Below, in pieces: positions 35,242 to 44,334 of a stretch of DNA of 64,000 nt; the stretch's first letter is position 1, and the number at the start of each line of letters is the position of its first letter. Under the pieces are notes generated by a model, which made no database searches, was not told where the DNA came from, and worked only from the letters and a program-made list of their open reading frames with translations. Where the stretch lies: the NCBI GenBank assembly GCA_964417685.1, contig CAYQIT010000004.1, positions 3,562 through 67,561 on the forward strand, read 5' to 3'. The stretch is from CAJQGY01 sp964417685. Lineage in GTDB: Bacteria > Pseudomonadota > Gammaproteobacteria > Magnimaribacterales > D2472. Made by a program: the position numbers and the translations under genes.

Positions 35242-35982
35242 ATGAAATATTTATTAATGTTGACGGGACTTATGGTTATGCCATCTTTTGCAGCGGGAGA
35301 CTTAGCAGCTGATGACATGACTGGCGTTTCTTTTTGGCTAGTAACAGCCGCCCTATTGGCCGCTACAGTATTTTTCTTTGTTGAAAGAGATAACGTAAGT
35401 TCCAAATGGAAAACATCATTAACTGTATCAGGTCTTGTAACAGGTATTGCTTTCTGGCATTACATGTACATGAGAGGTGTATGGGTAGATACTCAAACAT
35501 CACCTATTGTATACAGATATATTGATTGGTTATTAACCGTTCCATTGCTAATTGTTGAGTTCTATTTGATTCTTAGAGCTGTAACAAATGTAGCAAGCTC
35601 TCTCTTTACTAAGTTATTTGTTGGTTCGCTAGTTATGCTTATCTTCGGTTATCTTGGTGAAGCTGGAATTATGAATGCAATGTTTGCATTTGTTATTGCT
35701 GTGGTAGCTTGGCTATACATGATCCAAGTTCTATATTCTGGTGAAGGCGGAGTTGCTGTTAAGCAAGCAAGCCCTGCTGTTCAAACAGCTTATAACACTA
35801 TGATGTGGATCATCATTGTTGGTTGGGCTGTATATCCATTAGGATATGTAGCTGGTCACTTAGTAGGAGATACTAACCCTGCGTCATTAAACATCATTTA
35901 TAATTTTGCTGACTTTGTTAACAAAATTCTATTTGGTTTGATTATATGGCACGCGGCTGTGACTGAATCACGAGGAACTTAA
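35242..35982 (+). CDS. Proteorhodopsin, green-absorbing type
   Basis: Light-driven outward proton pump of 246 residues with a cleavable N-terminal signal (MKYLLMLTGLMVMPSFA) and seven helices. Key residues are present: retinal Schiff-base lysine K228 (ADFVNKILFG), proton acceptor D95 and donor E106 (RYIDWLLTVPLLIVEF), and His73 paired with the acceptor. The spectral-tuning position is Leu103 (equivalent to 105 of the reference protein), which predicts green rather than blue absorption. No retinal or carotenoid genes are in the window. A strong AGGAG site precedes the ATG and a strong terminator follows. Confidence 0.97.
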   Translation: MKYLLMLTGLMVMPSFAAGDLAADDMTGVSFWLVTAALLAATVFFFVERDNVSSKWKTSLTVSGLVTGIAFWHYMYMRGVWVDTQTSPIVYRYIDWLLTVPLLIVEFYLILRAVTNVASSLFTKLFVGSLVMLIFGYLGEAGIMNAMFAFVIAVVAWLYMIQVLYSGEGGVAVKQASPAVQTAYNTMMWIIIVGWAVYPLGYVAGHLVGDTNPASLNIIYNFADFVNKILFGLIIWHAAVTESRGT

Positions 35983-36000
35983 TTTATTAAGTTAAATAAT

Positions 36001-36027
36001 AAACCCGGTTTTATACCGGGTTTTTTT
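36001..36027 (+). terminator. Rho-independent terminator of proteorhodopsin
   Basis: A nine-base-pair perfect stem (AAACCCGGT at 36001-36009, ACCGGGTTT at 36015-36023) with a five-base loop runs into a T-tract to 36027. It begins 19 bases after the proteorhodopsin stop and separates it from the convergent SDR gene, whose stop is at 36026. Confidence 0.93.
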
Positions 36028-36739
36028 ATGGTCGAATTTCCTTACCTTCCCAGTCAAACATTTTACCAGTATCGTTTTGCAAAACACTTTCAACAACCTT
36101 TGTTAGATTGCTAACACTATCTTCAGGAAAAAATAATTTTTCTTTTTTTACATTTTTTTGGAATGGCTCACTTAATTTGCTCTTAACTGTTCCCGGCTGA
36201 AGGCCAATAATAATCCCTCTAGGATTAGTTCTTTTTGCCTCGATGCTGAAATTTTTAATGATTTGATTAAGAGCGCTTTTACTTGCTCTGTATGCATACC
36301 AGCCACCAAGTTTATTTTCTGAAATACTTCCTACTCTAGCGCTTAAAAAGGCTGCTATGCTTTTTTTTTCTTTTATCATAAGAGGAAGGAAATGTTTTCC
36401 AATTAATGCTGGGCCAAATGTATTTACTGAAAAAATTTTAATAAAATTTTCAATCTTTATATCTCTGATACTTTTTTCAGGGCCAAACAAGTCAGTATGC
36501 AGTATTCCAGTTGCAACAATAAGCCTATCAAGTCTATTATCTCCTATCTTGGATGCGGCAGCCTTAACACTAGCTTCATCTGTTACATCTATATTTATGT
36601 GAGTGATACGCTCATCTTTTGACTTAACTTCAGTTCTTGAAATTGAGTAAATATTTGAAATATCCTTATCTTCAATATATACATCAAGAAACGCTCTTCC
36701 TATTGCTCCTGATGATCCTATTACTGCAACATTTTTCAT
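36026..36739 (-). CDS. Short-chain dehydrogenase/reductase
   Basis: A 237-residue SDR with the nucleotide-binding motif GSSGAIGRAF near the N-terminus, NVATG-like VATGIL, and the catalytic Tyr/Lys in WYAYRASKSALNQ. The C-terminal part (GIIIGLQPGTVKSKLSEPF) matches the CsgA/YciK-like group. Substrate is unknown. It is a single gene convergent with proteorhodopsin and divergent from the acyl-CoA dehydrogenase operon, from which it is separated by 143 AT-rich bases without a confident promoter. Confidence 0.85.
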   Translation of the reverse strand: MKNVAVIGSSGAIGRAFLDVYIEDKDISNIYSISRTEVKSKDERITHINIDVTDEASVKAAASKIGDNRLDRLIVATGILHTDLFGPEKSIRDIKIENFIKIFSVNTFGPALIGKHFLPLMIKEKKSIAAFLSARVGSISENKLGGWYAYRASKSALNQIIKNFSIEAKRTNPRGIIIGLQPGTVKSKLSEPFQKNVKKEKLFFPEDSVSNLTKVVESVLQNDTGKMFDWEGKEIRP

Positions 36740-36882
36740 TAATTAATTATACATTTTTTGAAATTATGAATTGCCCATTAACATACTAAAAAAGCAATTT
36801 TGCAAAGTTACTTATAAGAAATTAACCTTTAAAAAGACTATATAAAAGTTAAACTAAATAAAAAGTATATTTAGGGGGAATA

Positions 36883-38100
36883 ATGGGCTTTGAAGTAAGC
36901 GAGAGAGCAAAAGAATTAAACGAAAAACTTGAAAGATTCATGGAGGAACATATTTATCCTCGTGAACATGATTACGATGAATTCACCAGCGACCAAAATA
37001 ATCTATGGCAATATCCTGAATGGTATGAGGGGTTAAAAGAAGAAGCTAGAAAACAAGGTTTATGGAATCTATTTTTACCAGAAGAATATAAACCTTGGAG
37101 CCCAGGCCTTAATAATCTTGAAATCGCAGGTTTGTTTGAAACTATGTCAAAAGCTGCATGGTCTCAGCAAATATTTAACTGCAATGCTCCTGATAGGGGC
37201 AATATGGAAGTTTTAGCAAAATATGGAACACCTGAACAACAAAAAGAATGGCTTGAACCATTGCTTGCTGGAGAAATTAGATCAGCTTATGCAATGACTG
37301 AGCCTGATGTAGCATCATCAGATGCAACAAATATGGAACTAGAAATTACCAGAGATGGTGACGAATATATTTTGAATGGGAAAAAATGGTGGACTACAAA
37401 TGTCATTACTCCCAAATGTAAGTTTATGCTTGTGATGGGGAAATCTAATCCAGAGAATTCAAGGCATCAACAACACTCTACAATAATAGTTCCAACTGAT
37501 GCTGAAGGATTTGAGATAACCAGAGCTCTTAGAGCATTTGGTGAATATCATTCCCCTGGCGGTGAAGGTGATGTAGTTTTTAGGAATGTTCGTGTTCCAG
37601 CATCTAATTTGATATTGGGCGAAGGAAAGGGTTTTGAAATTGCCCAAGGCAGACTTGGACCTGGTAGATTCCAATATGCAATGATGTTTGTGGGTATGGC
37701 GCAAAGAGCATTGGAGTTAATGTGCGAGAGAGCACAAAGTAGAGTTGCTTTTGGTGAAGCATTAAGTAAAAAAACTAGTGTTCAACATGAAATAGCAAGA
37801 AGTAGATGTGATATTGAACAGTGCCGTTTGTTAGTTCTTGCTTCTGCAGAAAAGATGGATAAATACGGAATAGACGCTGCAAGAGATTATATCTCTATGC
37901 TAAAAATTGTAGCTCCTAAAATGTGTGAGGATGTTTCAAGTCGAGCAATTCAGATATTTGGTGGCATGGGAGTATGTCAAGATACCCCGTTAGCTCATAT
38001 TTTTACAACAAGTAGATTCTGCAGAATTGCTGATGGCCCTGATGAAGTGCATATGTCTCAATTGGCAAAATTAACTATGAGATCTTTGTCAGCTAAGTGA
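36883..38100 (+). CDS. Acyl-CoA dehydrogenase (ACAD10/11-like)
   Basis: FAD-dependent alpha,beta-dehydrogenase of acyl-CoA thioesters. The 405-residue protein shows YAMTEPDVASSDATN (FAD/substrate loop), GVKW-like NGKKWWTTN, and the C-terminal FGGMGVCQDTPLAHIF and RIADGPDEVH signatures. The resemblance to ACAD10/11 suggests branched or hydroxylated acyl groups, but this is a guess. ATG 36883 follows an AGGGGGAA ribosome site. It is the first gene of an 11-gene run ending at 47136. Confidence 0.9.
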   Translation: MGFEVSERAKELNEKLERFMEEHIYPREHDYDEFTSDQNNLWQYPEWYEGLKEEARKQGLWNLFLPEEYKPWSPGLNNLEIAGLFETMSKAAWSQQIFNCNAPDRGNMEVLAKYGTPEQQKEWLEPLLAGEIRSAYAMTEPDVASSDATNMELEITRDGDEYILNGKKWWTTNVITPKCKFMLVMGKSNPENSRHQQHSTIIVPTDAEGFEITRALRAFGEYHSPGGEGDVVFRNVRVPASNLILGEGKGFEIAQGRLGPGRFQYAMMFVGMAQRALELMCERAQSRVAFGEALSKKTSVQHEIARSRCDIEQCRLLVLASAEKMDKYGIDAARDYISMLKIVAPKMCEDVSSRAIQIFGGMGVCQDTPLAHIFTTSRFCRIADGPDEVHMSQLAKLTMRSLSAK

Positions 38101-39740
38101 AAATAAGAAAGCTAGGAATCTTTTTTATAATCTGCTTATTTGTTGCATTATTTTTATGGAATTTTAAAAGAGAGGTTGCTCTTACTCTTCTTCCTATTGC
38201 AATAAATATAAATAATCCTATTGCAGGGAATAGAGAAATAATATGGCCAGTTGCAGATCTGAATGAAAATAATGACAGGCCAAATATTATCTTAATACTA
38301 GCTGATGATTTGGGTTTTAATGATGTTTCCTATTATAACGGAGGCGCGGCTGATGGCTCATTATTAACACCAAACATAGATGGCCTAGCAAGAGAAGGTG
38401 TTGCATTTCTAAATGGATATGCCGCTAGTCCTGTTTGCTCTCCTTCGAGAGCAGCAATAATGACTGGAAGATATTCAAGCAGATATGGATTTGAATTTAC
38501 CCCTTATCCTGCTCAAGCTGCAAGAATTATGAATCTCCTCAGAAGAGATGGGGGGCTTGCAACTATTAACCTAGAAGATACACAATGGGATGAGGTTGGT
38601 TTAACTGTTGGTGGCCTGCCCAATAAAGAAATAACTATTGCAGAAATGCTTCAAGAGAATGGTTACTACACCGCACATATTGGAAAATGGCATCTGGGTG
38701 GATTTTCAGATGGGATGAGGCCTAATGATCAAGGCTTTGATGATAGCCTTATGCTTAATAGCAGCCTATATTTTCCAAAAAACCATCCCGATATTGTTAA
38801 TGCAAAAATTGATTCTGCTGTGGAAGATATGATTTGGGCATCATCTCAATTTGCAGCTAGCTTCAATGGAAGTGAGCCATTCGAACCTGGTGGATATATA
38901 ACTGATTACTACACTGAGGAAGCTATAAAAGTAATTAATAATAATAAAGACAGGCCTTTCTTTTTATATCTTGGACATTTTGCGCCTCATAATCCCCTCC
39001 AATCTTTAAAGAAAGACTATGAAAAACATCATCATATAAAAAATCATGACCTCCAGGTATATGCAGGAATGATTGAGGCTTTAGATAGATCTGTTGGAGA
39101 GATTGTAAATGCTTTAGAAGAAAACGGTTTAACTGAAAATACTTTAATAATATTTGCATCTGATAATGGTGGTGCTGGATATATAGGCCTTGATAATATT
39201 AATAAACCCTATCGCGGATGGAAGCTTACTCATTTTGAGGGTGGGATGCATATACCCTTCTTTGCAAAATGGCCTGCAAGGATAGAACAAAATATGCAAT
39301 ATGAAAAAAGAATACATCATACTGATATCTTTAGTACTATTTTAGGCGCAGCAAATATTACACCTCCACAAGATATTAAAATTGATGGTGTAAACCTAAT
39401 TCCATATTTAACTAATGAGGCCATTGGCGAACCTCATGAAACCCTCTATTGGAAAAATGCAACTTATCAAGCAATCATTCATAAAGATTGGAAGCTAATG
39501 AGATCAAAATATCCAGAAGAGCGAGAGTACTTATATAACCTTAAGATTGACCCTTATGAAACAAAAAATCTTGCTATGACTGAAATTGCAATGAAGGATT
39601 TGTTACATGAAAAACTTAATACACATATTAATTCACTACCAGAACCATCATGGCCTCAATCGGTTTATATGCCAGTTGTAATAGATAAGCCGCAAACGGA
39701 ATATGAAGAAGGCGATGAATTAGTCTTCTGGCCAAATTAA
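38097..39740 (+). CDS. Arylsulfatase-type sulfatase
   Basis: A 547-residue formylglycine-dependent sulfatase with an N-terminal membrane helix or uncleaved signal (about 7-22), so it acts at or outside the inner membrane. The metal site is at LILADDLGFNDVS and the modification motif CSPSR starts at C114 in SPVCSPSRAAIMTGR; further motifs are GKWHLGG and ASDNGGAGYIG. Activation needs a formylglycine-generating enzyme, not encoded here. GTG 38097 overlaps the acyl-CoA dehydrogenase stop by four bases. Confidence 0.92.
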   Translation: MKIRKLGIFFIICLFVALFLWNFKREVALTLLPIAININNPIAGNREIIWPVADLNENNDRPNIILILADDLGFNDVSYYNGGAADGSLLTPNIDGLAREGVAFLNGYAASPVCSPSRAAIMTGRYSSRYGFEFTPYPAQAARIMNLLRRDGGLATINLEDTQWDEVGLTVGGLPNKEITIAEMLQENGYYTAHIGKWHLGGFSDGMRPNDQGFDDSLMLNSSLYFPKNHPDIVNAKIDSAVEDMIWASSQFAASFNGSEPFEPGGYITDYYTEEAIKVINNNKDRPFFLYLGHFAPHNPLQSLKKDYEKHHHIKNHDLQVYAGMIEALDRSVGEIVNALEENGLTENTLIIFASDNGGAGYIGLDNINKPYRGWKLTHFEGGMHIPFFAKWPARIEQNMQYEKRIHHTDIFSTILGAANITPPQDIKIDGVNLIPYLTNEAIGEPHETLYWKNATYQAIIHKDWKLMRSKYPEEREYLYNLKIDPYETKNLAMTEIAMKDLLHEKLNTHINSLPEPSWPQSVYMPVVIDKPQTEYEEGDELVFWPN

Positions 39741-39758
39741 TGTGTGGAGGAGCTAAAA

Positions 39759-40391
39759 ATGATTGACTTGTATTTTTCTTACAGAAGCCCTTATTCGTAT
39801 TTGATTCTTCCCAGAATGTTGAAGCTTAAAAATGAATCAAATATTAATATAAATTTTAAATTGGTTTATCCAATAGCCATAAGGATGCCCGAATGGTTTG
39901 ATAAGAAAAACATTTTCTTCTTTATGTCTATGATGTCTGATTTTAAGAAAAAGGCTCAACTCCTTGAGATGCCTTTAAACACTCCTCTTAAACCTGATCC
40001 AATTAAACAAAATATTTTTACAGGAAAAATTTCAAAAGATCAGCCTTATATCTTTGATATATGTCACATGGGCCAAGAAATGTCTAACAGAGGTTTTGGG
40101 TTAGAGTTTGCATATAAACTTTCAACAAAAATTTGGTCAGTGAAAAATTGGAATACAGACGAGCATCTAGTTGAAATTTTATCTGAATTTAAAATTGAGC
40201 TTAATGAGATTAGAGAGAGTATAAAAAATAATGAAGGCGCATTAATTAAGCAAATCAAACAAAACCAAGATGATCAATTAGGAGCTGGGCATCATGGCGT
40301 GCCTCTTTGTGTTTATAAGGATGAGTATTTTTTTGGGCAGGATAAATTTGATGATCTTATTAATCGCATGAAATCAAACGGAGATATATAA
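39759..40391 (+). CDS. DsbA-fold protein, 2-hydroxychromene-2-carboxylate isomerase / GST-kappa-like
   Basis: A 210-residue thioredoxin-fold protein with an inserted helical domain. It begins IDLYFSYRSPYSYLILPR, the family pattern in which a serine (SPYSY) replaces the CxxC of DsbA, and ends with GHHGVPLCVYKDEYFFGQDK, the cis-Pro loop and FGQDR-like motif. Relatives are glutathione-dependent isomerases of aromatic catabolism. ATG 39759 is chosen over GTG 39744 because GGAGG stands eight bases before it. It abuts the haloalkane dehalogenase gene. Confidence 0.8.
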   Translation: MIDLYFSYRSPYSYLILPRMLKLKNESNININFKLVYPIAIRMPEWFDKKNIFFFMSMMSDFKKKAQLLEMPLNTPLKPDPIKQNIFTGKISKDQPYIFDICHMGQEMSNRGFGLEFAYKLSTKIWSVKNWNTDEHLVEILSEFKIELNEIRESIKNNEGALIKQIKQNQDDQLGAGHHGVPLCVYKDEYFFGQDKFDDLINRMKSNGDI

Positions 40392-41483
40392 ATGATAGTA
40401 CTAAGAACTCCAGATTCACAATTCAAAAATCTAAATGGCTATCCATATGAGCCTGTATATACAAATATAACAGCCATAGATGGAACTGAATTAAGGGTGC
40501 ATCATATAGATGAGGGCCCTAGAGACGGCCCCATTCTCTTAGCTATGCATGGACAGCCTGTATGGAGTTATTTGTACTCAAGAATGATCCCGATCTTAAC
40601 TGAAGCAGGTATAAGGGTTATTGCTCCTGACTTAATTGGTTACGGAAAATCAGATAAGCCTGCAGCTAGAGAAGATTACTCATACCAAAACCAAGTTGAT
40701 TGGATGGGGGCATGGTTGAAAAAAAATGATTTTAAAGATCTTACTTTTTTTGGTCAAGATTGGGGGGGATTAATTGGCTTAAGAATGATTGCTGCAGATC
40801 CAGATAGGTTTGTTAAGGTAGCCATGGGTAATACTGGACTTCCTTATAATCCAAATACTCCTCAGGAAGTGATTGATGAAGTAAATGCATTTAGAGCATC
40901 TGACAAAAAAATTACTCTATTCTCAATGATGAAAGTTCTTAAAAAAATGGATGATAACAGTCTTAGTGGCGAGAAGAATAAGAGAAATCATATGGCTACA
41001 AAATTTATGTATTGGCAGAAATTTACATGGGATACTAAAAATTTGCCAATTGGTATGCTCAATTCAACAATGATGGAGAAGGCTTTTAAATCAAATCTTG
41101 CTGCTTCTGTTCATTATCTCTTACAAAGACTAGGCTTAGAGAAAATTTCGCCCTTTTATAATGATTTGATGAAAGCATATGAAGCGCCCTTCCCTGATGC
41201 GTCCTACAAAATGGGACCAAGGGCTATGCCAAGCCAAGTTCCAACAATTCCTGACCAATCATTAAATGCACAAAGAGAAGCAAGAGAATTCTTTAAAACA
41301 AGTGATAAACCTTTTCTTTCTGTTTTTGCAGGTGATGATCCTGTAACAAATGGGATTGAAAAAGACGTTCTTAAAATGGCGCCAAATGCAAAGAGCGCTG
41401 AGCATATTGGTGGAGGTCATTTTTTTCAATGGACTAAACCCAAGGAACTTTCTAAGATATTAATAAACTTCATAAAAGAATAA
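40392..41483 (+). CDS. Haloalkane dehalogenase-like alpha/beta hydrolase
   Basis: Predicted to hydrolyse a carbon-halogen bond. The oxyanion motif HGQPVW is at 53-58, the nucleophile is D123 in FGQDWGG with the halide-binding Trp124 next to it, and the base is probably H343 in GGGHFFQW. These match subfamily I dehalogenases (DhlA type). At 363 residues it is about 50 longer than DhlA, the extra length falling in the cap region. Epoxide hydrolases are the main alternative family but normally lack the Trp. It is in the middle of the GST-rich operon. Confidence 0.85.
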   Translation: MIVLRTPDSQFKNLNGYPYEPVYTNITAIDGTELRVHHIDEGPRDGPILLAMHGQPVWSYLYSRMIPILTEAGIRVIAPDLIGYGKSDKPAAREDYSYQNQVDWMGAWLKKNDFKDLTFFGQDWGGLIGLRMIAADPDRFVKVAMGNTGLPYNPNTPQEVIDEVNAFRASDKKITLFSMMKVLKKMDDNSLSGEKNKRNHMATKFMYWQKFTWDTKNLPIGMLNSTMMEKAFKSNLAASVHYLLQRLGLEKISPFYNDLMKAYEAPFPDASYKMGPRAMPSQVPTIPDQSLNAQREAREFFKTSDKPFLSVFAGDDPVTNGIEKDVLKMAPNAKSAEHIGGGHFFQWTKPKELSKILINFIKE

Positions 41484-41487
41484 CTAT

Positions 41488-42171
41488 ATGATTCACTTAT
41501 ATACCGCATCTACTCCAAATGGTCACAAGGTTTCATGCCTACTTGAGGCATTAGAAATGCCATATGAGGTTCATGCAATTAATCTTGCTGATGGCGAGCA
41601 ACATAAACCTGATTTTCTTAAAATAAGTCCTAATGGCCGAATACCGGCTATTGTTGATACAGATAATGATGAACTATCAATTTTTGAATCAGGCGCAATT
41701 ATGCTCTATCTTGCTGAAAAAGCTGGAAAACTGATTCCGAGTGACATTAATGGTAGAGCTAAAGTTATTGAATGGTTGATGTTTCAAATGGGCGGAATTG
41801 GGCCAATGATGGGTCAAGCAAATGTTTTTTTCAGATACTTTCCAGAAAAAATACAACCAGCAATTGATAGATATCAAAATGAATCTAGAAGGCTTTTTGA
41901 GGTATTAGATAAACAGCTTTCAACCAATGAATGGATTGCAGGGGAGTATTCAATTGCAGATATTGCAAACTGGTGTTGGGTTAGGACGCATAACTGGTCA
42001 GGAGTATCTATAGAGGGTTTAGAGCATCTCGATCAGTGGAAAAATAAAATGTATGAACAGCCTGGAATGCTCAAGGGCATCAAAGTACCAGTTGATCGAG
42101 AGAGCATTTTAAAAAATGATGAGGATAAAAAAGAATTTATAAAAAATGCACAAAAAATGGTAAAAAAATAA
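41488..42171 (+). CDS. Glutathione S-transferase, YfcG/Ure2-like (nu class)
   Basis: A 227-residue GST. The N-terminal thioredoxin-fold domain starts MIHLYTASTPNGHKVSCLLE, the TPNGHK pattern of YfcG-type enzymes, followed by NGRIPAIVD (cis-Pro) and SIFESGAIMLYLAEK (glutathione-binding ES pair). The helical C-domain has GEYSIADIANWCWV. Nu-class enzymes have disulfide-bond reductase or peroxidase activity towards glutathione conjugates. It is the first of three GST-fold genes in the operon. Confidence 0.92.
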   Translation: MIHLYTASTPNGHKVSCLLEALEMPYEVHAINLADGEQHKPDFLKISPNGRIPAIVDTDNDELSIFESGAIMLYLAEKAGKLIPSDINGRAKVIEWLMFQMGGIGPMMGQANVFFRYFPEKIQPAIDRYQNESRRLFEVLDKQLSTNEWIAGEYSIADIANWCWVRTHNWSGVSIEGLEHLDQWKNKMYEQPGMLKGIKVPVDRESILKNDEDKKEFIKNAQKMVKK

Positions 42172-42183
42172 AAGGGAGAATTT

Positions 42184-42798
42184 ATGCTTAAGGTTCACTT
42201 CACCCCTGGCACAAGAGCCGGGAGAATTATATGGTTGCTAGAAGAATTGGGATTAGAGTATGAAGTTAATATTATGCCTTTCACAAAAGAAGGTCTTAAA
42301 TCGCCTGAACATAGGGCAAGGCATGCGTTGGGTAGAGTTCCGGTTTTAGAAGATGGAGATGTATCAATATTTGAATCTGGAGCTATTATTCAATATGTGC
42401 TTGAACGTCACAAAGATGGTGGGTTAAAACCAGAGCCAAGCTCAGTTGATTTTCCTTACTATCTGCAATGGTTTCATTATTGCGAAGGAATGGTTATGCC
42501 GCCAATGAATCAAATAGTAGTTCAGACCATTTTGTTGCCTCAGGATAGAAGGGATGAGAGTGTTTTAAGGCAAGCCCAAAATTTATTAACTAAGTCTTTG
42601 GCTCCTGTTAATGACAATCTTGCAGATAAAGATTACTTGATAGGTGCCTTTTCTGCTGCAGATTTAATGCTAGGCCATTCATGTTTTATGGCCAATAGAC
42701 TTGGTTGTGTTCCAAATGAAATGGAGCATATCAAAAAATATGTAAGCAATATTGAGGCAAGGCCAGCATTTCAAAAAGCAATTACTCTTGGAGAATAA
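42184..42798 (+). CDS. Glutathione S-transferase family protein
   Basis: A 204-residue GST starting MLKVHFTPGTRAGRIIWLLEELGLEY, with LGRVPVLEDGD and SIFESGAIIQYVLE, and a C-domain with LIGAFSAADLMLGHSC. The RAGRI in place of a catalytic Ser/Tyr region suggests a beta- or theta-like enzyme. An AAGGGAGA ribosome site precedes ATG 42184. Sequence differs clearly from the preceding GST, so the pair is not a recent duplication. Confidence 0.9.
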   Translation: MLKVHFTPGTRAGRIIWLLEELGLEYEVNIMPFTKEGLKSPEHRARHALGRVPVLEDGDVSIFESGAIIQYVLERHKDGGLKPEPSSVDFPYYLQWFHYCEGMVMPPMNQIVVQTILLPQDRRDESVLRQAQNLLTKSLAPVNDNLADKDYLIGAFSAADLMLGHSCFMANRLGCVPNEMEHIKKYVSNIEARPAFQKAITLGE

Positions 42799-42800
42799 TT

Positions 42801-43223
42801 ATGGACTATAAAAAATTTAAAAATAACGTCCACCCTACAAAAGAACAAATGGATGGATTTCTTGAGGGAGATGATGATAAACCAATATCAATGATTAACC
42901 TCCTGAAATTCAAGGAAAAAGCAGAATATGAGGATGGTAGAGAAACTAGTCTGACTGGAGCTGAAGCTTATGCAATATATGGCAAAGAAGTGATAGAGCA
43001 CTTAAATAATGTTGGAGGTAAATGGATCTTTGGTGCTGAAATTACACGCTTAATGCTTGGTGATATTGAAGAGTTATGGGATGCAGTTGCTATAGCCACA
43101 TATCCAAGCAAAAAAGCTATGCTTAAAATGATTACAAATCCTGAATATATGGAAAGTCATAAACATAGGGTTGCCGGGCTTGCTGGTCAACTCAACATTG
43201 AGTCAATAGAAGCTGGAAAATAA
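42801..43223 (+). CDS. DUF1330 family protein
   Basis: A 140-residue protein with the dimeric ferredoxin-like fold of DUF1330: ISMINLLKFKEKAEYEDG, LTGAEAYAIYGKEV, LWDAVAIATYPSKKAMLKMI and HRVAGLAGQLNIES. No signal, membrane helix or cofactor motif. Family members are uncharacterised; some similar folds are small monooxygenases or stress-response barrels. It starts two bases after the GST gene and belongs to the same transcript. Confidence 0.82.
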   Translation: MDYKKFKNNVHPTKEQMDGFLEGDDDKPISMINLLKFKEKAEYEDGRETSLTGAEAYAIYGKEVIEHLNNVGGKWIFGAEITRLMLGDIEELWDAVAIATYPSKKAMLKMITNPEYMESHKHRVAGLAGQLNIESIEAGK

Positions 43224-43225
43224 CT

Positions 43226-44323
43226 TTGAAACAACTTCAAACCCTAAAAAGTGATATAGCCACAACTAGAATTGTTGAGTCGTCAGACCCAGAAATTGGT
43301 GATAATGAAATTATTGTCTCTATAGAGAATTTTGCATTTACAACCAATAACGTAACTTATGCTGTTGCTGGAGATACTATTGGATATTGGCGATTCTTTA
43401 AAACAATCAAGGACCCAGAAAATGAATGGGGATCTATACCGGTATGGGGATTTGCAAAAGTTCTAGAATCTAACTTAAAAGAGATTAGTGTTGGGGAAAG
43501 ATTATTCGGTTACTTTCCTCCATCAGATCGCCTGCATTTAAATCCCATCAAAATAACTGATCAAGGTTTTACTGATGGCAAAGATTACCGCAAAGAACTG
43601 CCTGCTGTATATAATAATTATGTCAGACTTTCAGGGGATCCTGATTATGATGATGCTACTGATAATATTAGGTCACTACTATTCCCATTGCACATAACTT
43701 CTTTTTGCTTATGTGATGCAATGGAAGATAAATCTTTTTATGGAGCCGATCAAATTCTTGTTATCAGTGCTTCAAGCAAAACTGCAATTGGTGTTGCTCA
43801 AGGACTTAAAGAGAGCTCAAATACCCCTGATGTTATTGGTATTACGTCACATAAAAATTTGGCTTTTGTAGAAAAGCTAAATTGTTATGATCAAATTATT
43901 ACTTACGATGATCTATCATCTGTTAGAAATGATCTCCGTACTGTTATGGTTGACATGGCTGGAAGTCGTGAAGTTCTTGGAACTCTTCATGGTTCTCTTG
44001 GGGATAATATGCTCAAGTGTCTTACAGTTGGGATGACTCATTGGGATAATGAAGTTACAGCGGAAGATGCACTAGGTCAGGCAATGTTAAGGGATAGGAC
44101 AGAGTTTTTCTTCGCCCCCGCTCATATCCAAAAAAGATTCAAAGATTGGGGCTATGAAGGCTATAGCCAAAGAACCAATGAATTTATGAAAGCAAGATCT
44201 CTTCAAAGTCTTGACTGGATGGTAATTAAAGAAATTGATGGAATGAATAATTTTCTCTCAACGTATGAAAGATTTATTGCTGGAAACATAAATCCCAATG
44301 AAGGAATAATTGTAAAAATATAG
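43226..44323 (+). CDS. DUF2855 family protein (MDR-like fold)
   Basis: A 365-residue protein of the DUF2855 family, distantly related to quinone-oxidoreductase-type (MDR) dehydrogenases: an N-terminal GroES-like part (NEIIVSIENFAFTTNNVTYA, SIPVWGFAKVLES) and a Rossmann-like middle (ILVISASSKTAIGVAQGL) lacking a classic glycine-rich motif. The start is TTG 43226, two bases after DUF1330; no ATG upstream. Function unknown. Together with DUF1330 it forms the uncharacterised core of the operon. Confidence 0.78.
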   Translation: MKQLQTLKSDIATTRIVESSDPEIGDNEIIVSIENFAFTTNNVTYAVAGDTIGYWRFFKTIKDPENEWGSIPVWGFAKVLESNLKEISVGERLFGYFPPSDRLHLNPIKITDQGFTDGKDYRKELPAVYNNYVRLSGDPDYDDATDNIRSLLFPLHITSFCLCDAMEDKSFYGADQILVISASSKTAIGVAQGLKESSNTPDVIGITSHKNLAFVEKLNCYDQIITYDDLSSVRNDLRTVMVDMAGSREVLGTLHGSLGDNMLKCLTVGMTHWDNEVTAEDALGQAMLRDRTEFFFAPAHIQKRFKDWGYEGYSQRTNEFMKARSLQSLDWMVIKEIDGMNNFLSTYERFIAGNINPNEGIIVKI

Positions 44324-44334
44324 GAACTAAAACT

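Noticed and set aside
35136..35405. 89-residue open frame on the minus strand over the proteorhodopsin start
   Set aside because: It overlaps the promoter, palindrome and signal peptide of a certain gene and has no recognisable features.
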